64,000 nt of DNA from Paenibacillus validus NBRC 15382 (GTDB lineage Bacteria; Bacillota; Bacilli; Paenibacillales; NBRC-103111): the NCBI RefSeq assembly GCF_004000985.1, contig NZ_BIMH01000008.1, positions 1-64,000 of the forward strand, given 5' to 3'. Positions 33,689 through 43,467 of this stretch are shown here, piece by piece. How positions within the stretch are numbered: the first letter of the stretch is position 1; every line of letters starts with the position of its first letter. Both the position numbers and the translations under genes were made by a program. Under the pieces are notes generated by a model. That model worked only from the letters and a program-made list of their open reading frames with translations, ran no database searches and was not told the DNA's origin.

Positions 33689-35279
33689 CGTGTTGATTGC
33701 GGACGACGAAATTTTGGTCCGGATCGGATTGAAAACAATCATTCCTTGGGAGGATAACGGGTTTCGACTCGTCGGGGAAGCCTCGGACGGGAATGAGGCT
33801 CTGGCGATCATGGAGCGGACCCCTTGCGATATCGTGCTGACGGACATTCGGATGCCCGGTTGTGACGGGCTGCAGCTGATCGAACGCATCAAGGAAAAGT
33901 TTCCTGCGGCCAAGTGCCTGATTCTTTCCAGCCATAACGATTTTGAATACGTCCAGAAGGCGCTGCGGCTGGGCGCTGTCGATTATATCCTGAAGCTGAC
34001 CATGGAGCCTGAGGAGCTCTTGGCCAAGCTGGTCCGGCTGAAGGAAGAGATTGAGGCACAGCGGCTGACCGCCACGGCAGCGACGCGGCTGGAGATGCAG
34101 GCACACTTGTACGGCAAGGAAGTGAAAGAGAAACGGATGAGGGATCTGCTGACCAAGCAGTGCACGCCGGGGGAGATCCGGGCCACCTTCGCGGAATTTC
34201 ACATACCGGCGCTCAACCCCCCCTACCGTATTGTGAACCTCCAGCTGGACGCTTATGAGGAGGTGCTGGAGGAAAATAATTTCCAGTCCGAGAAGCTGCT
34301 GACTTATACCGTGGCCAACATTCTGACCGAAATATTGCGCAAATACGACGACGGCGAGCTGGTGGAAATCGAGGGCGGCCGGTTTGCGGTCATCACCGAT
34401 TATATGGAAGCGGACATGCTGCTTGAAATGCAGGAGGCGGTCCGCACGTTCCTGAAGCTTTCCGTGAGTGTGGGTTACTCCGATTCGCTGATGTCGACCG
34501 ATGAGCTGTACACCGGCTATCTCCAAGCCAAGACAGCGCTGGAGCACCGGTTTTACCGGGGGATGGGCGGTATCATCGCTTTCGATTCGCTGCAATATGC
34601 GAGTCCCCTGGAGACACACGTTCCATGGACGCAAGAGCAATGGATCCAGCTGATTGAGAAGCAGGATGAAGCCGCGGTGCTCGCGCTGTTGGACCAGTGG
34701 ACGGACAGCCTGCGCGAAGGGCCTTTCCGGAGCCCGGATATGCTGCGCGAGGAATGGGTAGAGCTCGTCCACATTTTCGGTCACGGATTGCGCCCGCTGA
34801 AAGGCGATTTATACGCCGTGCCTCCGCACCGGAACCGGTATCCGCTGCACGCCGTTCGCCAGATCGAAACGCTGGAGGAGCTTTACGCGTGGTTTTGCGG
34901 ATGGATAGGCGGATATTTTCAATATTACAAGACGCTGGCTACGCAGCAGTGGAGACCGGAGATTGCAGCGGTCGTACAGCGAATTCGCGAGCATTACGAC
35001 GAACCGCTGAAAGTATCGGAGCTGGCTAAGGAAATCGGGTTTACGGAGAACTATTTGAGCGTGCTGTTTAAACGGGAAACCGGGGAAACCATCATGGACT
35101 TCATAACCCGGATCCGGATGGATAAAGCGAGGGAGCTGCTGAAGGACCAGCACTACAAAGTGTACGAGATTGCGGAGAAGGTCGGGTATACCGATACGAA
35201 CTATTTCAGCAAGCTATTTAAAAAAGTGGAGGGCATTCATCCGCTGGAATACCGCAAAACGGTGCTGGGCCGTAAATAA
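33681..35279 (+). CDS. YesN-type AraC response regulator
   Basis: A 532-residue regulator: receiver domain at 1-120 (IADDEILVR, phosphoacceptor Asp in DIVLTDIRMPGCDG, DYILKLTMEPE), a long middle region (130-420) and a C-terminal AraC helix-turn-helix pair (KVSELAKEIGFTENYLSVLF, YEIAEKVGYTDTNYFSKLFK). The ATG at 33681 has AAGGAGGCGG upstream; an in-frame TTG at 33660 is less likely. It probably activates the sugar transporter and GH65 genes that follow. Confidence 0.93.
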   Translation: MINVLIADDEILVRIGLKTIIPWEDNGFRLVGEASDGNEALAIMERTPCDIVLTDIRMPGCDGLQLIERIKEKFPAAKCLILSSHNDFEYVQKALRLGAVDYILKLTMEPEELLAKLVRLKEEIEAQRLTATAATRLEMQAHLYGKEVKEKRMRDLLTKQCTPGEIRATFAEFHIPALNPPYRIVNLQLDAYEEVLEENNFQSEKLLTYTVANILTEILRKYDDGELVEIEGGRFAVITDYMEADMLLEMQEAVRTFLKLSVSVGYSDSLMSTDELYTGYLQAKTALEHRFYRGMGGIIAFDSLQYASPLETHVPWTQEQWIQLIEKQDEAAVLALLDQWTDSLREGPFRSPDMLREEWVELVHIFGHGLRPLKGDLYAVPPHRNRYPLHAVRQIETLEELYAWFCGWIGGYFQYYKTLATQQWRPEIAAVVQRIREHYDEPLKVSELAKEIGFTENYLSVLFKRETGETIMDFITRIRMDKARELLKDQHYKVYEIAEKVGYTDTNYFSKLFKKVEGIHPLEYRKTVLGRK

Positions 35280-35393
35280 GCAGCAACCAAGAATGAGACG
35301 GTTTTTAGCAGGAATCACCCCTTCTGCCGCAGGTCCATCTTTGTTAAGCTGAGGTTCGAAAGCTAAAGCATACACCATGGAGGGGTTCAAGCT

Positions 35394-36722
35394 ATGAAAA
35401 AATGGGTTATGGGTACGGCTGCCGTTGTCATGTCCGCGTCCTTAATTGTTAGCGGTTGCGGAAGCAATACCGATACGCAAGCGAACAGCGGCGCAAACGG
35501 CGAGAAGAAAGCGGTGAAACTGCGCATGTGGGGCGCCGTTCCGGAAGAGAACGGGCCGAAAGCCGTGATTGACAAGTGGAACCAAAGCCATCCGGATATT
35601 CAAATGGAATATGTTCGCTACGTCAACGACGATTCAGGCAATACGAAGCTGGATACGGCATTGATGACGCAGTCCGACGCTCCGGATATTTTCGTCAGCT
35701 ACGGGGAGGCCAACCTGAACCGCCGCCTGAATGCGAGCATGACAGCTCCGCTTGACGAGCTGATCAAGAAAGAAAATTTCAATGTCGAAGAGATCATCGG
35801 CATGGAGAACATCCAGAAATTCAAGGATCAAATCCACTATTTGCCGGCGAACAAGATTATCGACATGATCGTCATCAACAAGAAAGCTCTTGATGAAGCC
35901 GGTGTCAAGGTGCCTGCCGAGTGGACGTGGGACGAGTATGTAGCGCTGGCTCAAAAGCTGACGAAGGACGGACGGAAGGGCAGCTTCATTACGCCGGGCT
36001 CCGACTTGTTTATCAGCAAATTCGCGCTGGCGACCGTACAGCCGAAGGATGCTTTCTATACGGCGGACGGGCTGTCCAACTTCAACCACCCTGCTGTGAA
36101 AAAAGGCTTGGAGCTGCAAAAAGCGTTGTATGACCAGGGCTCCATGGTGCCTTGGGCGGAAGGCGTAGCCAACAAGCTGGATCCGGCGAACGAGCTTCTG
36201 ACGGGCAAAGCCGCGATGGTTTACGGCGGCACGTACATGCTCCGCACGATCAAGGACACGGCCAAATATCCGCGCGACTTCGCGGTAGCTTTCGCTCCTA
36301 CTCCGCAGTTTGCGAAGGGGACGAACGTCAACAACGGCGGTGTGAACGACTTCATGTCCATTAACAAGAACAGCGCCAACAAGGAAGCGGCGTTCAAGTT
36401 CATGGCTTGGTACCTGCAGGAAGGCAACATGGATATGGTTGCCGGCGGACGCATCCCGACGAACAAGAAAGCAGACTTTAACAAAATTACAGAGCTGATC
36501 ATCGGACAAGATGAGAAGATCATTGATAAAGAATCGTTGACGGCGCTGATCAAGGGCAACCTGACCTTTGCAACGCGGTTCAACTCGGTCGCATTCCCGC
36601 AGCTGAACACGATTCTCCGGGAAGAATCCGAGAAGTTCTTCATGAACGTGCAGGACATCGACAAAACGATGGAAGCCTTGAAGTCCCGCGCCGACAAGGC
36701 TATTCAATCGGAGAAGAAATAA
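35394..36722 (+). CDS. sugar-binding lipoprotein of the GH65-linked ABC transporter
   Basis: A 442-residue family 1 solute-binding protein. Signal peptide with lipobox LIVSGC, mature start KLRMWGAVPEENGPKAVIDK, and the ELLTGKAAMVYGGTYML segment typical of oligosaccharide binders. TGGAGGGG precedes the ATG. It is followed at once by a strong terminator, which would make it more abundant than the two permeases behind it. Confidence 0.92.
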   Translation: MKKWVMGTAAVVMSASLIVSGCGSNTDTQANSGANGEKKAVKLRMWGAVPEENGPKAVIDKWNQSHPDIQMEYVRYVNDDSGNTKLDTALMTQSDAPDIFVSYGEANLNRRLNASMTAPLDELIKKENFNVEEIIGMENIQKFKDQIHYLPANKIIDMIVINKKALDEAGVKVPAEWTWDEYVALAQKLTKDGRKGSFITPGSDLFISKFALATVQPKDAFYTADGLSNFNHPAVKKGLELQKALYDQGSMVPWAEGVANKLDPANELLTGKAAMVYGGTYMLRTIKDTAKYPRDFAVAFAPTPQFAKGTNVNNGGVNDFMSINKNSANKEAAFKFMAWYLQEGNMDMVAGGRIPTNKKADFNKITELIIGQDEKIIDKESLTALIKGNLTFATRFNSVAFPQLNTILREESEKFFMNVQDIDKTMEALKSRADKAIQSEKK

Positions 36723-36749
36723 GGCTGCGCCCATAAGCGTGCCGACGAA

Positions 36750-36779
36750 CGCCCCTATCTTAGGATGGGGGCGTTTTTC
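36750..36779 (+). terminator. terminator/attenuator between binding protein and permeases
   Basis: ACGCCCCTATC / GATGGGGGCGT (one wobble), loop TTAG, followed by TTTTTC. Partial read-through would set the binding-protein to permease ratio. A TACAAT at 36850-36855 could give a separate weak start. Confidence 0.85.
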
Positions 36780-36885
36780 TCATGACCCGAACCAAGAATC
36801 ACCCTTAAAGTGCAAAGCTTTCGCCATTCTGTCCGGGGGCCGGGTCTCTTACAATGAGAGCATCAAGAAAAGAGGGTGACTTCAC

Positions 36886-37788
36886 GTGAAAAGTAGATTT
36901 AACCAACAAAACTTCAAGGAGAATCTGGCGGGCTATCTGTTTATCCTGCCTAACTTTCTCGGGGTCTTTTTATTTGTCGTGTTTCCGCTTTTATTCAGTC
37001 TGGTCATGGTCTTTATTGACTGGGATTACATGATGGGCTTCTCAGGCATCGAGTGGGTCGGCTTGGCGCACTTCAAAAAGCTGATGACCGACGAGTATTT
37101 CCTGCAGTCCCTGAAAAACAATTTCATCTTTACGGCGGTGACGGTGCCCGCGGCGATGGCTATCGGTCTTGTCATTGCGGTCATTCTGAACAAGTTCGTC
37201 TATTTGAAAAATTTCCTCCGCGTGTTGTTCTTCCTGCCCTATGTAAGCAGTATCGTAGCGATCTCGATCGTGTGGAGCGTTATGTACAACCCGGCGAACG
37301 GACCGATTAACGGAGCGCTTCGTTCGTTAGGCGTCGAGAACTTGCCCGGCTGGCTCGCCAGTCCCGATTGGTCGCTGACAGCGATCATCATCATGGTCGT
37401 ATGGACGTATACGGGCTATACGATGGTGCTCTACATGGCCGGCCTTCAAGGGGTGCCCAAGGATTTGTACGAAGCGGCTTCGATCGATGGAGCTACAGGC
37501 GTGAAAAGCTTCTTCAAAATCACGATTCCGATGTTGAAGCCTACGAGCTTCCTGATCGCCGTGACGCTGATCATCTCGACCTTCCAGGTATTCGCGGCCG
37601 TGGCCGTTATGACCAAGGGGGGGCCGCTGAACTCGACGATGGTGCTCGCCTATCACATTTACGTTCAGGCGTTCCAATATTACGAAATGGGCTACGCCGC
37701 CGCCATGTCCTGGGTCTTGTTCCTGATTATCTTCGTGATCACCATGCTGCAGTGGCGGGAACAGAAAAAATGGCAAGATCAGTTCTAA
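36886..37788 (+). CDS. ABC sugar permease (first subunit)
   Basis: A 300-residue permease with six membrane helices and the EAA loop YEAASIDGATGVKSFFKITI. The start is GTG at 36886 with AGAGGGTGA upstream. No ATPase gene is present; a shared MsmX-type ATPase encoded elsewhere is the likely partner. Confidence 0.92.
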   Translation: MKSRFNQQNFKENLAGYLFILPNFLGVFLFVVFPLLFSLVMVFIDWDYMMGFSGIEWVGLAHFKKLMTDEYFLQSLKNNFIFTAVTVPAAMAIGLVIAVILNKFVYLKNFLRVLFFLPYVSSIVAISIVWSVMYNPANGPINGALRSLGVENLPGWLASPDWSLTAIIIMVVWTYTGYTMVLYMAGLQGVPKDLYEAASIDGATGVKSFFKITIPMLKPTSFLIAVTLIISTFQVFAAVAVMTKGGPLNSTMVLAYHIYVQAFQYYEMGYAAAMSWVLFLIIFVITMLQWREQKKWQDQF

Positions 37789-37824
37789 CAACTTCCGAGT
37801 AACCGGTAAAGGAGCGCACATCCC

Positions 37825-38667
37825 ATGAATACGACATTAAAAATGAGAGAGGTCGGCCTGAAGCTGGTCATGACGGTGATCTTCACGGCGTTGGCCGTGG
37901 TCATGGTCACGCCCTTCCTGTGGATGATCTCATCTTCCTTCAAGCTGCCAGCTGATATTTTTAAATACCCGATCGATTGGATTCCGGAGCGATTCGTGCT
38001 CGACAATTACAAAGAGGTTTGGTTCGGCAAGTACCCGTTCCTGCTCTACTATTGGAACTCCGTCAAAATTACCGCGATCACGGTAGGCGGATGTCTCATT
38101 ACAAGCGCGCTCGCCGGGTTTGCCTTCGCCAAGCTGAAATTCAAGGGACGTGATTTCTTATTCGTCCTTTACCTGGCCACGATGATTATTCCCGGCCAGA
38201 TTTTGCTGGTGCCGCGGTTTATCCTGTTCGATAAGCTGGGCATGCTCAATACGCACTTGTCGCTGATTCTGCCTGGCATGTTCACGGTGCTTGGCACGTT
38301 CATCATGCGTCAGTTTTTCAGCACGCTGCCGAATGAATTGCTGGAGGCTGCGAAGGTGGACGGCGCCGGCTACTGGCGGATGTTCTGGCAAATTTCGCTG
38401 CCGCTGACCAAGCCCGCTCTAGTGACACTGCTGATCCTTACGTTCACCTGGCACTGGAACGAGTACGAGAATCCGCTTATTTTTCTTAGAGACAACAAAC
38501 TGTATACGATCCCGCTCGCGCTCACGAACTACGTGGACGAGAACAGTACGAACTATACGTTAATTATGGCCGCTTCCGTTTCCGCGCTGCTGCCGCTGAT
38601 CGCCATTGTGTCGATATTCCAGAAATGGTTTATCGAAGGGATCGCCAGCTCGGGAATTAAGGGATAA
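37825..38667 (+). CDS. ABC sugar permease (second subunit)
   Basis: A 280-residue permease with six membrane helices and the EAA loop LLEAAKVDGAGYWRMFWQIS. AAAGGAGCG precedes the ATG. It is separated by 36 bp from the first permease and by 26 bp from the flavoprotein, consistent with one transcript. Confidence 0.92.
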   Translation: MNTTLKMREVGLKLVMTVIFTALAVVMVTPFLWMISSSFKLPADIFKYPIDWIPERFVLDNYKEVWFGKYPFLLYYWNSVKITAITVGGCLITSALAGFAFAKLKFKGRDFLFVLYLATMIIPGQILLVPRFILFDKLGMLNTHLSLILPGMFTVLGTFIMRQFFSTLPNELLEAAKVDGAGYWRMFWQISLPLTKPALVTLLILTFTWHWNEYENPLIFLRDNKLYTIPLALTNYVDENSTNYTLIMAASVSALLPLIAIVSIFQKWFIEGIASSGIKG

Positions 38668-38693
38668 GGCATACGAAAAGGAGCTGCTTCTAC

Positions 38694-40034
38694 ATGCAAA
38701 CTATCGAAACGGATATTGTTGTCGTCGGCGGAGGGCCGGCAGGAATCAACGCGGCCATTGCAGCCGGACGAAGCGGTGCGCGGACGCTGCTCATCGAGAG
38801 ATACGGATTTTTGGGAGGGATGTCGACGATCGCGCTCGTGTATCCCTGGATGACCTATCATACGATGGACGGGAAACAGGTGATCGCCGGGATCGCCCAA
38901 GAAATCATCGACCGCCTGATGGCGCTGAACGCCTCTCCGGGACACGTTCGGGATACTTGCGGGTTCGTCAGCACGATCACACCGTATGATCCGGAAATTT
39001 ATAAGGTGCTTGTGCTGGATATGCTTCGCGAGGCCGGCGTGAAGCTGCTGCTGCATAGCTTTGTGGACGACGTGACGGTGAAGGACGAACGGATCGAATC
39101 GGTTCGGCTCACCTCGAAATCCGGCAAGATCGACGTGAAAGCGAAGATGTTCATCGACACGAGCGGCGACGCGGATGTCGCTTACCTGGCCGGTGCGCCG
39201 ATTCTGAAAGGCCGGGATGAGGATCAGCTCACCCAGCCGATGACGATGAAGTTTCGCATGCGCGGCGTCGATCTGGCCCGGGTCAAGCAGTACATGATCG
39301 AGCATCCGGAGGAGTTTTACAAGAAAACGCCGATCGATGAGCTGGATCAATTGCCGCTGACGGCGGTTCAAGGCTTCTACAAGCACTGGAAGGAAGCGGC
39401 GCTGCCGATCAACCGGGATCAGGTGCTCTTCTTTACCGGTCCGGGCGAAGACGAGGTGCTGGTCAATACGACGCGTGTGCAGGGGCTGGACGGAACCCGC
39501 GTGGAGGATTTAACGGAAGCGGAAGAGCTCGGCCGCAAGCAAGTGCTGATGGTCGCCGATTTTATGGTCAAGCATCTCCCGGGGTTTGAGAAAGCATCGA
39601 TCTCGCAGGTCGGCGCGCAGATCGGGATTCGCGAGACGCGGCGTCTGGACGGCGTGTACAGCCTGCAAATCTCGGATGTGACGGAAGGCCGCCGATTCGA
39701 GGACTGCATTGCCCGCAGCGGCTACCCGATCGATATCCACGATCCGAAGAACAAAGGCGTCACCGCGGCCTGGATCGCCGGCGACGGCGCCTATGATATT
39801 CCTTACCGCAGCCTGCTGGCCAAAGGGGTTTCGAATTTGCTTGCGGGAGGCCGCTGCATCTCCACTTCGCACGAAGCGCTGGCGACGACGCGTCTTTCCC
39901 CAAGCTGCATGGCGACGGGGCAGGCGGCCGGAACCGCAGCCGGTATGGCGGTGAAGCAGGGCGTCAGCCCGCATGAATTGAATGTGAAGGATCTGCAGCA
40001 GCAGCTTCGTCAGGACGGCGTCCTGTTAGACTAA
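38694..40034 (+). CDS. FAD-dependent oxidoreductase (FAD_oxidored type)
   Basis: A 446-residue flavoprotein with the N-terminal Rossmann motif DIVVVGGGPAGINAAIAAGR, then ERYGFLGGMSTIAL and near the C-terminus LLAGGRCISTSHEAL and SCMATGQAAGTAA. This is the FAD_oxidored (PF12831-like) family common in sugar-catabolic operons of Paenibacilli; activities proposed for it include oxidation of sugar or polyol intermediates, so substrate is open. AAGGAGCTG precedes the ATG. A distant relative lies at 53869. Confidence 0.85.
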   Translation: MQTIETDIVVVGGGPAGINAAIAAGRSGARTLLIERYGFLGGMSTIALVYPWMTYHTMDGKQVIAGIAQEIIDRLMALNASPGHVRDTCGFVSTITPYDPEIYKVLVLDMLREAGVKLLLHSFVDDVTVKDERIESVRLTSKSGKIDVKAKMFIDTSGDADVAYLAGAPILKGRDEDQLTQPMTMKFRMRGVDLARVKQYMIEHPEEFYKKTPIDELDQLPLTAVQGFYKHWKEAALPINRDQVLFFTGPGEDEVLVNTTRVQGLDGTRVEDLTEAEELGRKQVLMVADFMVKHLPGFEKASISQVGAQIGIRETRRLDGVYSLQISDVTEGRRFEDCIARSGYPIDIHDPKNKGVTAAWIAGDGAYDIPYRSLLAKGVSNLLAGGRCISTSHEALATTRLSPSCMATGQAAGTAAGMAVKQGVSPHELNVKDLQQQLRQDGVLLD

Positions 40035-40065
40035 AGAAGAACATAGAGGAGACAGCGAGAAACCG

Positions 40066-43035
40066 ATGCGAACAGGTCATATCATCTATCCTTACGAGCC
40101 GTGGACGATCACGGAAAGCTCCTTCGATACAGAGACGAATCAACGAGACGAGACGGTGTTTGCCGTCGGCAACGGATACATCGGCATGAGAGGCAACTTC
40201 GAGGAGGGCTATGACGGTCCGAAGGGGACCTCGCTTCACGGCACCTACTTGAACGGATTTTATGATTCCTCCCCGATCGCTTACAGCAAGGGGCGTCAAT
40301 ACGGCTTTGCGAAATACCATCAGACCATGCTGAACGTGACGGACGGCAAAATCATCGAGCTTTATGTGGACGGACAAAAATTCAGCCTGTTTACGGGCAA
40401 GCATGAGCAGTATGAACGCAGGCTGGATATGCGCAAAGGCACGATGACCCGTACGGTCGTATGGGAGACCGCAACCGGTAAGCGCGTCCGGATTCGGACG
40501 GAACGGTTCGCTTCCTTCACGAATAAGCATCTCGCGGTGATCCGCTACGAAGTGACTCCGCTTAATTTTTCCGGGGAGCTTCAGCTCGTTTCGGCGATCA
40601 ACGGAGAAGTGACGAACCAGATCGCCTCCGGGGATCCGCGTGCCGGCTCGGCCTTCGGCGGACAAGTGCTGCAGACGAAGGAATCGTATGAGAACCATAC
40701 GTTCGGCGCTCTGCTTCAACAGACGCAGATGACGAAGTTCTCGCTCGTTTGCGGCATGGAGCATCAATTGAGCCATCCGTACCGGTTGGACACCCGGCTG
40801 GAAGGGCAGCGGCTGGAGAAGCGGTTCCACGTAATGGCGGAGGCGAACGGGACGGTCGTGCTGGAGAAGTACATCACGTACTATTCCTCCAAGGATTACC
40901 CGGAAGCCGAGCTGCTGGAGAAGGCGACCCGGGAGCTGGAGGATGCCAAGAAGGCCAAATTCGACGCTATCGCTAAAGCGCACCGCGAGGTTCTGGACGG
41001 ATTCTGGCAAACGGCCGATATCCTCGTAGAAGGCGACGAGGCGCTTCAGCAGGCGCTGCGCTTCAACGCTTTCCACTTGCTGCAGTCGGTAGGCCGTGAC
41101 GGCAGGACGAATATCGGCGCGAAAGGGATCACCGGCGAAGGCTATGACGGCCATTATTTCTGGGATACCGAGACGTATATGCTGCCGTTCTTCCTATATA
41201 CGAAGCCGGATATCGCCAAGCAGCTGCTGCGCTACCGTCATCATATTTTGCCGAAGGCCAAAGATCGCGCCGCGGAGATGTCCCAGGCCGGAGCGCTTTA
41301 CGCTTGGCGTACCATCGACGGCGAGGAGACGTCGGCCTACTATGCGGCCAGCACCGCCCAGTATCATATTAATGCGGACATCGCCTATGCGCTCAAGAAG
41401 TATGTGGAAGCGACCGGCGATCAAGCCTTTCTATATCAGGAAGGGGCCGAAATGCTGTTCGAAACGTCGCGCTTCTTTGCGGATGCGGGCGATTGGATCG
41501 AAGGACGGGGCTTCTGCATCAATGGTGTAACCGGCCCGGATGAATACACGACCGTCATTGACAATAACACGTACACCAATGTGATGGTGAAGGACCAACT
41601 GGAATACGCCGTGAAGGTAGCGGCAGAACTGCGTGCGCAGCAGCCGGAGCGCTGGGCCCAGCTTCAGCAGGCGATGGGTCTCACGGAAGAAGAAGTGGAA
41701 GGCTGGGCCAAGGCCGCCGAGCATATGTACGTGCATCGGGAGAAGGGGCTGATCGGCCAGGACGACACCTTCCTGACCAAGGCGAAGTGGGATTTTGCAG
41801 GCACGCCGAAAGAAAACTATCCGTTAATGCTGCATTATCATGCGCTCGTCATCAACCGGCACCAGGTGCTGAAGCAGGCCGACTTGGTCATGGCCTTGTT
41901 CCTGCAGGGAAACCGGTTCACGACTTGGGAGAAGCAGCGGAATTACAAGTACTACGAGCCGTTAACCACGCACGATTCGTCGTTGTCCGCGTGCATTCAC
42001 GGGATTGTAGGAGCCGAGCTCGGGTATGTGGATGAAGCGTACGATTACTTCATGCAGACGGTGCGGGTCGATCTGGACGATTACCACTTGAACGTGAAGG
42101 ACGGCATTCATACCGCTTCGATGGCCGGAGGCTGGTTAATGATCGTCAAAGGTTTTGCCGGCATGAGACAGTACGACGGAGAGCTGTATTTTGAACCCGT
42201 CATTCCTGCAAATTGGCCAAGCTACACGTTCCGTATGGTGTACCGCGGAAGCGTACTGGCCGTTAGCGTCCGGAAAGACCAAACGACCTACGAGCTGGTC
42301 GAGGGCGTCCCTGTGACGATCCACCACGTGGGGAAAGCGGTGCGTGTCGATCGGAAGGTCAGCTTGCCGAACCGGCAGCTGGAAGCCGTGATCTTCGATC
42401 TGGACGGCGTTCTGACCGATACGGCGGAGTTCCACTACCAAGCCTGGAAAGAGCTCGCCGACGAGCTCGGGATTCCGTTCGACCGGGCGTATAACGAGAA
42501 TCTGAAGGGCGTCGACCGGAGAGCGTCGCTCGAGCTGATCCTGCAGCAAGCGAGCCGTACCTACTCCGAGACGGAGAAGGAACAGTTCATGGCCCGCAAG
42601 AACAGCCGGTACCAGGAGCTCATTCGCACGATCCGGCCCGAGCATCTGCTCCCGGGCATCCCCGAGCTGCTTGAGGAATTGAAGAGCAACGGGATCAAGA
42701 TGGCGGTAGCCTCGGCCAGCCGGAACGCGCAGGCCATCCTGCAAGCTTTGGCGATCACGGATTATTTCGACCACATTGTCGATGCCGGGGCTTTGGAACG
42801 GGGCAAGCCAGATCCCGAAGTATTTCTGAAAGCCGCCGAGGCGCTCGGCGTACGGCCGAAGAACTGCATCGGCATTGAGGACGCCTTCTCGGGTCTTGAA
42901 GCTGTGAATGCGGCGAATATGGTATCCGTCGGCGTCGGCCATCCGGAGACGCTGGCCATTGCGGATACGGTGGTCGCCTCCACCGGGCAGCTCACCTGGA
43001 GCCGCTTGAAGGAAGTTTACGAAGCACGCGCTTAA
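40066..43035 (+). CDS. GH65 glycoside phosphorylase fused to beta-phosphoglucomutase
   Basis: A 989-residue two-enzyme protein. Residues 1-765 are a family-65 phosphorylase: N-terminal beta-sandwich, linker, (alpha/alpha)6 barrel with ITGEGYDGHYFWDTETYMLP, the general-acid Glu in GVTGPDEYTTVIDNNTYTN (about 493), and the phosphate-binding HYHALVINRHQVLKQ region. It would split an alpha-glucobiose (maltose, kojibiose, nigerose or trehalose type) with phosphate to beta-glucose-1-phosphate. Residues 772-989 are a HAD beta-phosphoglucomutase with AVIFDLDGVLTDTAEFH and GKPDPEVFLKAA ... IEDAFSGLEA, which turns that product into glucose-6-phosphate. The fusion couples both steps. GAGGAGACAG precedes the ATG. 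Confidence 0.92.
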   Translation: MRTGHIIYPYEPWTITESSFDTETNQRDETVFAVGNGYIGMRGNFEEGYDGPKGTSLHGTYLNGFYDSSPIAYSKGRQYGFAKYHQTMLNVTDGKIIELYVDGQKFSLFTGKHEQYERRLDMRKGTMTRTVVWETATGKRVRIRTERFASFTNKHLAVIRYEVTPLNFSGELQLVSAINGEVTNQIASGDPRAGSAFGGQVLQTKESYENHTFGALLQQTQMTKFSLVCGMEHQLSHPYRLDTRLEGQRLEKRFHVMAEANGTVVLEKYITYYSSKDYPEAELLEKATRELEDAKKAKFDAIAKAHREVLDGFWQTADILVEGDEALQQALRFNAFHLLQSVGRDGRTNIGAKGITGEGYDGHYFWDTETYMLPFFLYTKPDIAKQLLRYRHHILPKAKDRAAEMSQAGALYAWRTIDGEETSAYYAASTAQYHINADIAYALKKYVEATGDQAFLYQEGAEMLFETSRFFADAGDWIEGRGFCINGVTGPDEYTTVIDNNTYTNVMVKDQLEYAVKVAAELRAQQPERWAQLQQAMGLTEEEVEGWAKAAEHMYVHREKGLIGQDDTFLTKAKWDFAGTPKENYPLMLHYHALVINRHQVLKQADLVMALFLQGNRFTTWEKQRNYKYYEPLTTHDSSLSACIHGIVGAELGYVDEAYDYFMQTVRVDLDDYHLNVKDGIHTASMAGGWLMIVKGFAGMRQYDGELYFEPVIPANWPSYTFRMVYRGSVLAVSVRKDQTTYELVEGVPVTIHHVGKAVRVDRKVSLPNRQLEAVIFDLDGVLTDTAEFHYQAWKELADELGIPFDRAYNENLKGVDRRASLELILQQASRTYSETEKEQFMARKNSRYQELIRTIRPEHLLPGIPELLEELKSNGIKMAVASASRNAQAILQALAITDYFDHIVDAGALERGKPDPEVFLKAAEALGVRPKNCIGIEDAFSGLEAVNAANMVSVGVGHPETLAIADTVVASTGQLTWSRLKEVYEARA

Positions 43036-43129
43036 GCCGCGCTCCCATAGCAGGGCTTAGGGCATGACCTTACAACTATCTTGAAAGTAACTTATAGCGT
43101 AAGTTCAAAAAAGACAACACGAAACTAGG

Positions 43130-43168
43130 CGCAGCTTAAACGGTTTTTAAAAAAGCTGCGTCTTCTTT
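43130..43168 (+). terminator. terminator after the GH65-PGM gene
   Basis: CGCAGCTT / AAGCTGCG stem with an A/T-rich loop, followed by TCTTCTTTCTT. A small perfect repeat AACTTA-TAGCG-TAAGTT precedes it at 43089-43105. Confidence 0.7.
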
Positions 43169-43189
43169 CTTAGTCTGAGTGGGAATGGA

Positions 43190-43396
43190 TTAGGATGCTT
43201 CGGGTGTGGCCAATGTTACGGTAAAGCCAAGGTTCTCAAGCTTTCGAACGGTCTGTCTGACGATGGCGTCTTGGTGTCGCTTCTCGAAGTAATCCGCCCC
43301 TAAGTCTTTGTAGTCTTCCTGCCGGGTCAGCAAATGGTAAGCGATCGTCATGATGGAAAGTAAGAATAGTATAAAATGGATGAGCTCAATTTTCAT
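43190..43396 (-). pseudogene. IS110-family transposase, C-terminal fragment
   Basis: The minus-strand frame (68 codons from the ATG at 43396) reads SIMTIAYHLLTRQEDYKDLG, then ADYFEKRHQDAIVRQTVRKL and ENLGFTVTL to a stop. This matches the conserved C-terminal tail of IS110 transposases (the YHLL...Y.DLG.DYF...R.....VR.L..LG..VTL pattern, from memory of the family). All catalytic parts are missing. The first ten residues (MKIELIHFIL) are probably not native to it. Confidence 0.7.
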
Positions 43397-43406
43397 TATT
43401 CTGTGG

Positions 43407-43459
43407 TGCCCCGAGAGGGGCATGGGTGGCTAACGGGCACTTTAGGGTGCCCGTTTTCT
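43407..43459 (+). terminator. pair of short perfect hairpins
   Basis: TGCCCC-GAGA-GGGGCA (43407-43422) and CGGGCAC-N6-GTGCCCG followed by TTTTCTT (43434-43459). The second is a plus-strand terminator; both lie just beyond the 3' end of the minus-strand gene at 43468. Confidence 0.65.
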
Positions 43460-43467
43460 TATGTCAT

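Noticed and set aside
33648-36734. Long minus-strand open frames opposite yesN (378 codons, 33648-34784) and opposite the sugar-binding protein (366 codons, 35634-36734)
   Set aside because: They are shadows of strongly supported plus-strand genes, with low-complexity composition and no recognisable domain.
39964-41154. 396-codon minus-strand frame opposite the flavoprotein/GH65 junction
   Set aside because: It overlaps two certain genes and has no domain or ribosome site; a shadow of GC-rich codons.
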